NCBI RefSeq assembly: GCF_035083965.1
Contig: NC_089723.1
Span: 33,173,193-33,237,192 of the forward strand
Origin: Branchiostoma lanceolatum
Taxonomy: Eukaryota > Chordata > Leptocardii > Amphioxiformes > Branchiostomatidae
DNA length: 64,000 nucleotides
Reading direction: 5' to 3'
A program made the position numbers and the translations under genes. Positions 59,101 to 64,000 of the stretch are shown one piece after another. Numbering within the stretch: position 1 is the first letter of the stretch; the number at the start of each line of letters is the position of its first letter. A model generated the notes under the pieces. It saw only the letters and a program-made list of their open reading frames with translations. It searched no databases and was not told where the DNA came from.

Positions 59101-62003
59101 TGTCTAAGACACAGTATTGGAAGGAGGAGCCCAACCAATGTCAGGTACCCATTTTACACCTGGGCGGAGTGAGGAAAGTCGTGTTTAGTGCGCATGCCTT
59201 TCCCAAGGACACAGTGTCAAGCCAGAAATGCCATGAATTGAACCTCTCGATCACTAGTCCTGTAGTCCAGCCACTCAACGCGCCACATACATGTATGTCA
59301 AAATCTGTATTTTCCTGTTATCAGATCCTGGATGACATCATGTGGCAGCGGCAGCAGCTATACAAGGATTTCCGGCGCATGCTGGCTCTGCGCTCCAACC
59401 ACTTCTTCATCAACATGCTGCACCAGAGAGGCTTCGCTGGCAAGCTGAAGTTCGACCACAGAGTTCGCACCCTCGCACTTGAGGTACATACACATGTATT
59501 TAAAATAGTTAAACCAGTCGCTGTACTGTGAGCATAAAGATTACAAAAGTTGTTTTGTACAATTGAAAGAAGATAGCTGCTAGTGTTTGGCTGCTTTATT
59601 ATGTTTGTTTTGTTAGTAAACATGCAGACTCATTATAGAATCCATTTATTTTGTGAGTACTTGATTCCGTGGTAATGGAGGATTTTGCAATGTTTTATGT
59701 TCGCGGTTGAAGCAATTCTGTAGCACAGTAGTCATGTACTAGTATTGCGTGTTGTGAATTCACAGTTGAGAGGTCACTGCAAAAACTACACAAATAAAAC
59801 CATGGTTAGTTTCCTTCAAGATTTGCAGTATACATTATGAAGACAGCTGTAAGCGTGTAGCTGCATATGTGTTGGGGTCCATTCTGGCCACATACATGTA
59901 CAAAGTAAAAATGAAAGAAGCAAGGATGGCGATACAGGCCGCGCATTGTAATCGTCAGTGTTGCTACATTGGTGGGACCAGAAATTGTATGGCCGCGACA
60001 ACATAGGACAGTGACTGCTATAGACTGAATTCTCAATGCCTAGGTCAACACGAGAAATCCAAAGGACTGACAGAAAGTGACCACTATGGCCAGGTGACTG
60101 CCATACTCATGTGACCACTTACACAGGTTAACCTGTATATGTATGTTTCTCAGGTGATGCCAAGTGAAAGTAACAAACAGACGACAAAGGACATGCGTGC
60201 CCTGTCTGGCGGGGAGCGTTCCTTCTCCACCGTGTGCTTCATCCTGGCCCTGTGGGACGCCATGGAGTCCCCCTTCAGGTGTCTGGATGAGTTCGATGTT
60301 TTCATGGTGAGGAGCGTCTTCCTATTGTCACATCTTCCTCTACACCTTTCTCACACGGTGGACCTGGTAGAATGAAAATGAGGCCAATAAGGCAAATGAA
60401 CAAAAATAATTTACAGCATCCACTCCCATTTGGTTTTCCTCCTGACTAACACTAAGTTTTGAAATATAAAATCCAATTATCAATATTGGCGTCTGTGTAG
60501 CACAGTGGCAGAGCATCCAGCTATGAACCAATAAGACCCAGGTTCAATCCCCAGTGGAGTACCCAGACATGTCCGGACATGCACCCAGACGTTGTGCCCT
60601 TGGGAAAGGCACTTAATACACATTTCCCATGTCCTAAGCCCAGCAGTAGGGTTTGAGTTGGCGTTAGGAAGGGCATCCAGCCGTAAAAACTCTTGCTACA
60701 AAAAAGGACTTGCACTTGATGAGGAGTTCTGGGGCTTCCCCATCAATGTGCAAGCACGTCTAACCCCCAGATGATGGAGAACAAAAGACGTTAAATTGGA
60801 TAGAGAGAGAGAGAATATTATAACTAGTGCAATGCACAGAAAAGATGTTGCAATTTAGAGCCACGTTTACCGATGCCATCGTGCCTCCCTCCTCCGTCAA
60901 AACGAAGAGGTGCAAATTAAAAACAGATAAAAACAGATATTTGACAGACATACAGCTACTTCCTCATTGTTTGATTCTCTAATTTCCATGTAATCATTGG
61001 TTGAACTACTAATTGTGATGGACAGTTAGGATCGGACTAATGTTGGCCACAATGGCCTCATTTTCATTCTATCATGTCCACCGGGTACGAAAGGTGTATT
61101 GTTTTGCAATCATCTGAAAAGTAACTTTCCATAGTTTTTTAGAAAAAGGATTGACAAACCTCTAATCTGATCTTGACCAACAAGACAAGTGGTAAATGGA
61201 TGTTGAAGTTGTTCCAAGGAATTTTAAGTTAACGATGTGATATGAACCCGTGTACAGGACATGGTGAACCGGCGCATCAGTATGGACATGATGATGAAGG
61301 TGGCCCATGATCACCGCTACAGACAGTTCATCTTTCTCACACCACAGGACATGAGGTATGTGTGCAGCAGTGTGCTACGTCTCTTCTAAACTCTGGAGTT
61401 TGTTCTGGATTAAAGTTAAGCTGTAATATGGCAGCACAAAAATGGACTTACCCAAACTTTTGACTGAAGGATGACTTCTACCAACACAGATAAACTTTCA
61501 TGATGGATTTCATGATTTTGTTGATGTATTGGAGAGTTATTTGTTACTTTCAAAGTTTGAAAAATCCGCTTTTTTTACATCTAACTTCTAGACTGTTCCA
61601 AATTAAAATTTGAAGTGACATGTTGTTAGTGTTGGCTAATTTTATTCAAAATAGTACTTTTGATAGATATATTCCACATTTAATGTTACTAGGTTGTAGT
61701 ATAGGCCAATAAAGGCAGTCATACCTGCAGCTTTACAGTATTGGTAAACTGTACTTAAGTCTCTTACTCATGACCTTACAAAATGGCTAACCAGTAACCC
61801 CTAAAGAGCAAGGTGATAAATGGAATCAGTGAAAGACTCAATTCAAGCATGAGGAAACTAATGAACAAAATTGTGCTTCCTACAGTTCCCTGAACCACAG
61901 CTCTATCGTGCGGATGTGGCGAATGCCGGACCCAGACCGGGGACAGGGGGTTCTGCCGTTTGAGCGCAGAGGCGAGGATGACGAGGACAACGGCAGGAAA
62001 TGA
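47159..62003 (+). CDS. SMC6: Structural maintenance of chromosomes protein 6
   Basis: There are 23 coding exons: 47159-47344, 48251-48365, 48868-49110, 49793-49935, 50396-50497, 51974-52111, 52556-52636, 52772-53007, 53541-53705, 54120-54298, 54670-54845, 55183-55293, 55729-55919, 56655-56814, 57028-57084, 57339-57509, 57820-57957, 58207-58325, 58766-58865, 59325-59483, 60154-60306, 61258-61355 and 61886-62003. They total 3339 bases, 1112 residues. After an acidic N-terminus (a run of glutamates near residues 34-45) comes the Walker A GKNGSGKS (K103; split across an intron), two long coiled coils around a hinge (about residues 500-690), the LSGGE signature (1007-1011) and Walker B CLDEFD (D1035, E1036). 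SMC6 pairs with SMC5 in the nuclear SMC5/6-NSE complex for recombination repair and chromosome segregation. The exon 16 donor (57509) is the weak GTCTGG. Introns hold many MITEs and SINEs; a partial copy of the exon 15 start lies 170 bp upstream of it. Confidence 0.97.
47411..47574. repeat. MITE with TAATCTCCAAGCAGAYC inverted ends
   Basis: The left end TGTAATCTCCAAGCAGATC and the right end GGGTCTGCTTGGAGACTAAT are inverted, giving an element of about 160 bp in SMC6 intron 1. Same family as 4342-4523. Confidence 0.7.
48022..48120. repeat. 99-bp hairpin MITE (TAGCCTGGGTGCCATCCT tips)
   Basis: It is near-perfectly self-complementary: TAGCCTGGGTGCCATCCTAT, then GGCTCCTACACTCGC, a short loop, GCGAGTGTAGGAGCC, and a right end ATAGGATGACACCCAGGCTA. 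It is in SMC6 intron 1. The tips match 34357-34441, but the stem is unrelated. Confidence 0.85.
50000..50362 (-). repeat. GCAGGGCTCGAAAT-starting repeat
   Basis: On the minus strand it starts GCAGGGCTCGAAATGAAAG. Similar starts occur on plus at about 36473 (CAGGGCTCGAAATTAATTTC) and 57170 (CAGGGCTCAAAATTCATTTT). The end is not defined. It occupies most of SMC6 intron 4. Confidence 0.45.
51040..51860. other. Unassigned CpG-containing stretch in SMC6 intron 5
   Basis: Local GC and CpG content rises between about 51180 and 51650 within an otherwise AT-rich intron. I find no inverted ends, no domain and no SINE boxes. Its origin is unknown. Confidence 0.3.
52398..52480 (+). repeat. SINE 3' end fragment
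   Basis: GCAAACACGTCTAACCCTCG, then GAGACGGGGAACAACAGATG, matches the tail of the full SINE at 60488-60814 (GCAAGCACGTCTAACCCCCA, then GATGATGGAGAACAAAAGAC). It is a 5'-truncated copy in SMC6 intron 6. Confidence 0.6.
56439..56682 (+). repeat. Duplicated intron/exon junction at SMC6 exon 15
   Basis: Two copies of about 70 bp (56439-56511 and 56607-56682) share GAGAGTTTTGAT.CTTCTC, CTGTCTGCACACAG and GAGAC.CAGCAGACCCTG. The second is the real 3' splice site plus the first codons of the exon that starts at 56655; the first is a decoy. A short third piece (AGAAGAAATTCTGAGA) lies at about 56317. Confidence 0.85.
57564..57812 (+). repeat. tRNA-derived SINE next to an SMC6 acceptor
   Basis: The A box TGGGTAGAGTGTTCG and B box GAGTTTGATCCC are followed by a non-tRNA body and a TTAACTTAACTTTACTTTAAC tail. 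The tail runs straight into TTGTTTTAG, the acceptor of the exon at 57820. Confidence 0.7.
59085..59310 (-). repeat. tRNA-derived SINE, minus orientation
   Basis: The minus strand reads TGGCTGGACTACAGGACTAG (A-box region), GAGGTTCAATTCATGG (B box), then the core TGTCCTTGGGAAAGGCATG and CCTCACTCCGCCCAGGTGTA, a body found in many aquatic-animal SINEs. It ends about 15 bases before the acceptor of the exon at 59325. Confidence 0.65.
59640..59832. repeat. TACTGTAAAT-family MITE copy
   Basis: It has TTCGCGGTTGAAGCAATTC and AATAAAACCATGGTTAG, then AAGATTTGCAGTATAC, and is the same family as 37598-37783. It lies in an SMC6 intron. Confidence 0.6.
60488..60814 (+). repeat. Full-length tRNA-derived SINE
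   Basis: The head GGCGTCTGTGTAGCACAGTG, with A box TAGCACAGTGGCAGAGC and B box GGTTCAATCCCC, is followed by the body CCTTGGGAAAGGCACTTAA, GGCGTTAGGAAGGGCATCC and AGCCGTAAAAACTCTTGC. It ends in a TAGAGAGAGAGA tail. Only the head is tRNA-like. It lies in the intron before SMC6 exon 22. Confidence 0.8.
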
Positions 62004-63530
62004 GTGTTGCAATGTGTTCTGTACATGGCGATCGATTTCGCATGTATAAGTTATATAAGGAATGTACAAGAACATGGACATGGACAACATCAAGGATGGA
62101 CTAGAAGCTGTGTTGTATGTAAGCTCCATTAACATTAATCCGCCGGGTTACATAAATCCGCCTTATTGAAGAACAATGGCACAGATTTACAGGAGTGCAT
62201 TAAACTGGGGGATGTTGGGTTGGAGATATGTTTGGACTTTGAATGAATCTTTTTAGGGTGGCAGAATTATGTACCCTGGTGGAATTATGTTAACTGGTTC
62301 ATCAGAAAGGGCAAGATTTATAACACAGAAAGAGTTCTAAAGAAACGAAGATAAAAAAATTTACAATTCCCCATAGAGTTCCCAATGTTGGCACATGGAT
62401 TTTTGTCAAATAAGTTATTAACTTATTGACCTCAAAACAATTACCATGTTGGTACTCCAAAGAACACATATGGGGCAAGTGCAATGGCTCTGCATTGTTG
62501 AGTTTCCTATTGTTGAATGGATGTAGTGGGAAAGAGTTATTTGGTTCACAGGAAAGCATTACATTATTTATTGAAGCAATACTTAAAACACATTTTAAGT
62601 TGTATTTGTTGAATGGACATTCCAATAATTTTGCAGCCAACTTTTTCTAGCATAGTATGTGGATTTGAGGTACTGTAAAATTTTGCGATGATTTTTGGGG
62701 ACCTCTTTTGTGAATTCATGACACAGCGAATATCTTTAACTTGTATGACTAGTCTACAACAGAGTCGTTTTGCAGTTGAAACCGTTTTGGAGTACAGTAG
62801 CTATACATAGGAAATGTATTCACAGCATCATGAATTTGTAATGAACCCCACAAACCGAAAACCACAAAAAATGAAACCACCACAAAAGTTTCAAGATTAA
62901 ATGATACCAGATACCATAGTACATTCCCTGATATTTATTTGTTTGTTACTTAAATTTAATTAATACCTTTTCTCTTATTCCTTCAACCCCGTTAATGTTT
63001 ACAAGTTGACTTTGTTTTTTGGTATGATAAAGATGGTTGTTACTTTCTGTTGCTCACCATTTTATTGTATTATAGTAGCCTGAGTAGGAAGACCATATTA
63101 TCCTTACATAGCAGTCATGACTTAGGTTTGACTTGCACCAAGCCAGTGTCCCTTGGATCATGGTAGATCACTGAAGTACAGTCACTGTGTTGTTTTGTTG
63201 TTGTGACCACAACTTCTTAGAAAAGGAAATTGTTTTTTTTCTTTGACAAACTTACTCCCATATATCCATTAAAGTTTACGAACATAACTATTTGTAAGAA
63301 TGACTATCACATGTTAAGGAGAACATTGATATCTAGTGAAGTCAAGATCAAGCTCAGGCATTGGCTATCTATATTATAAAAAAATACTAACTCATAAAAA
63401 GTCATTCTGTAACACATCATTCCTTTATTTGTTCCAACATAGATGGTCATAGTTCTGTGTAGTTTCCTAAAATGTAACGTTCTAGTTTGTTGCTTTATAA
63501 AAAAAATAAAGAAACTTTCTTTCTTTACTT
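62004..63530 (+). other. SMC6: SMC6 3'UTR and downstream
   Basis: No coding sequence follows the stop codon. A TACTGTAAAT-family MITE occupies about 62670-62905. A poly(A) signal AATAAA lies at 63505-63510, followed by TTTCTTTCTTTAC, a plausible end of the transcript at about 63530; earlier ends are possible. Confidence 0.45.
63505..63510 (+). terminator. Possible SMC6 poly(A) signal
   Basis: There is an AATAAA hexamer with T-rich sequence following, about 1.5 kb after the SMC6 stop. Confidence 0.4.
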
Positions 63531-63885
63531 TGTTGCCTGTTCTTTGAATGCTTTACCATATGGTGATGATTCTGATGAAAAAGAAGATGATATGGTCCAG
63601 TTATAAAGACAGCTTAAGAATTGCCCATTCAATGATCATTGGTGGTATACGAAGATCTGAATAGATAAAGTCCACAAAGTTATGTTTAGTTTTGGACAGC
63701 CCCAATCTGCTGTATTATACTTAGTTTTTAGACTATTGTGCAGTATATGTTCATTGAGTAGTCCATCTTATCACACAGTCACCACTCGCACAGCGCCGTA
63801 TACATTCAGCTGCTTTGTTAAATAAAGATGCTTTGGGGTCACTGCCATCTTGTACCTCTACCGTCAGCTTCATGACATGTCTCTC

Positions 63886-64000
63886 TCACTTCCCTTCTTC
63901 TTCTTCCTCATCCCCTTGTTCTTCCTCCCCATCTTTTTCTTCGTCCCCTTGTTCCTCAGACTTTTCTTCAGAGTCTTCTTTTTTCTTGAAACCGAATACT
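63886..64000 (-). CDS. Partial gene: acidic C-terminus of an unidentified protein
   Basis: The minus strand is open from the window edge to TGA 63886-63888. It encodes about 37 residues: VFGFKKKEDSEEKSEEQGDE, then a run of Glu/Asp/Lys ending EEEEEGK. A very acidic tail of this kind occurs in many nuclear and ribosome-associated proteins, and I cannot name the family. A simple-sequence origin (GAA/GAG repeats) is the alternative. No splice acceptor is visible, so the exon continues beyond the window. It converges on SMC6. Confidence 0.45.
   Translation of the reverse strand, partial: VFGFKKKEDSEEKSEEQGDEEKDGEEEQGDEEEEEGK

Noticed and set aside
1-64000. CRISPR array, operon or phage-like system
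   Set aside because: No regularly spaced direct repeats, no prokaryotic gene packing; the window is intron-rich animal DNA.

Overview
This is a gene-dense stretch of animal nuclear DNA. The genes are split by GT-AG introns and joined at conserved intron phases, and the introns and spacers are full of small transposons. Protein similarity, gene density and the repeat styles (tRNA-derived SINEs, hairpin MITEs, a Penelope-like element) point to an invertebrate deuterostome. Amphioxus (Branchiostoma) is the best guess; that is inference, not proof.

Layout from left to right: a PLAC8/cornifelin-like gene (minus, 2 coding exons, 736-3211); NDUFS5, a CHCH subunit of mitochondrial complex I (minus, 3 coding exons, 5518-6717); BAG2, an Hsp70 co-chaperone (plus, 3 coding exons, 7434-9447); USP14, the proteasome-associated deubiquitinase (minus, 17 coding exons, 11697-22292); RAB23, a Rab GTPase of ciliary/Hedgehog trafficking (plus, 6 coding exons, 33811-41246, with a likely 5'UTR exon near 22.9-23.1 kb); a 5'-truncated Penelope-like retroelement with an intact GIY-YIG domain (plus, about 45.1-45.85 kb); SMC6, an ATPase subunit of the SMC5/6 complex (plus, 23 coding exons, 47159-62003); and, at the right edge, the acidic C-terminus of an unidentified minus-strand gene. 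I assembled each multi-exon CDS by hand. Splice phases close without a frameshift, and the protein lengths (PLAC8-like 109, NDUFS5 100, BAG2 193, USP14 492, RAB23 237, SMC6 1112 residues) match the families.

The genes sit in head-to-head and tail-to-tail pairs. NDUFS5/BAG2 share one compact promoter. USP14/RAB23 share another if the RAB23 5'UTR exon is right. Both regions carry TCTCGCGAGA-type elements, and the second also has a GTCACGTGAC palindrome. BAG2/USP14 converge. BAG2 and RAB23 are also neighbours in human (6p12), so this may be an old linkage, with USP14 lying between them here. The genes do not form a pathway, although BAG2 and USP14 both act in protein quality control.

I found no new multi-gene system. 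The points most worth checking are duplicated intron-exon junctions that create decoy splice acceptors (RAB23 5'UTR, SMC6 exon 15), a Harbinger-like element nested inside a hairpin MITE, a set of hairpins that share tips but not stems, a CpG-rich block flanked by direct repeats inside USP14 intron 4, and SINEs sitting directly on SMC6 splice acceptors.
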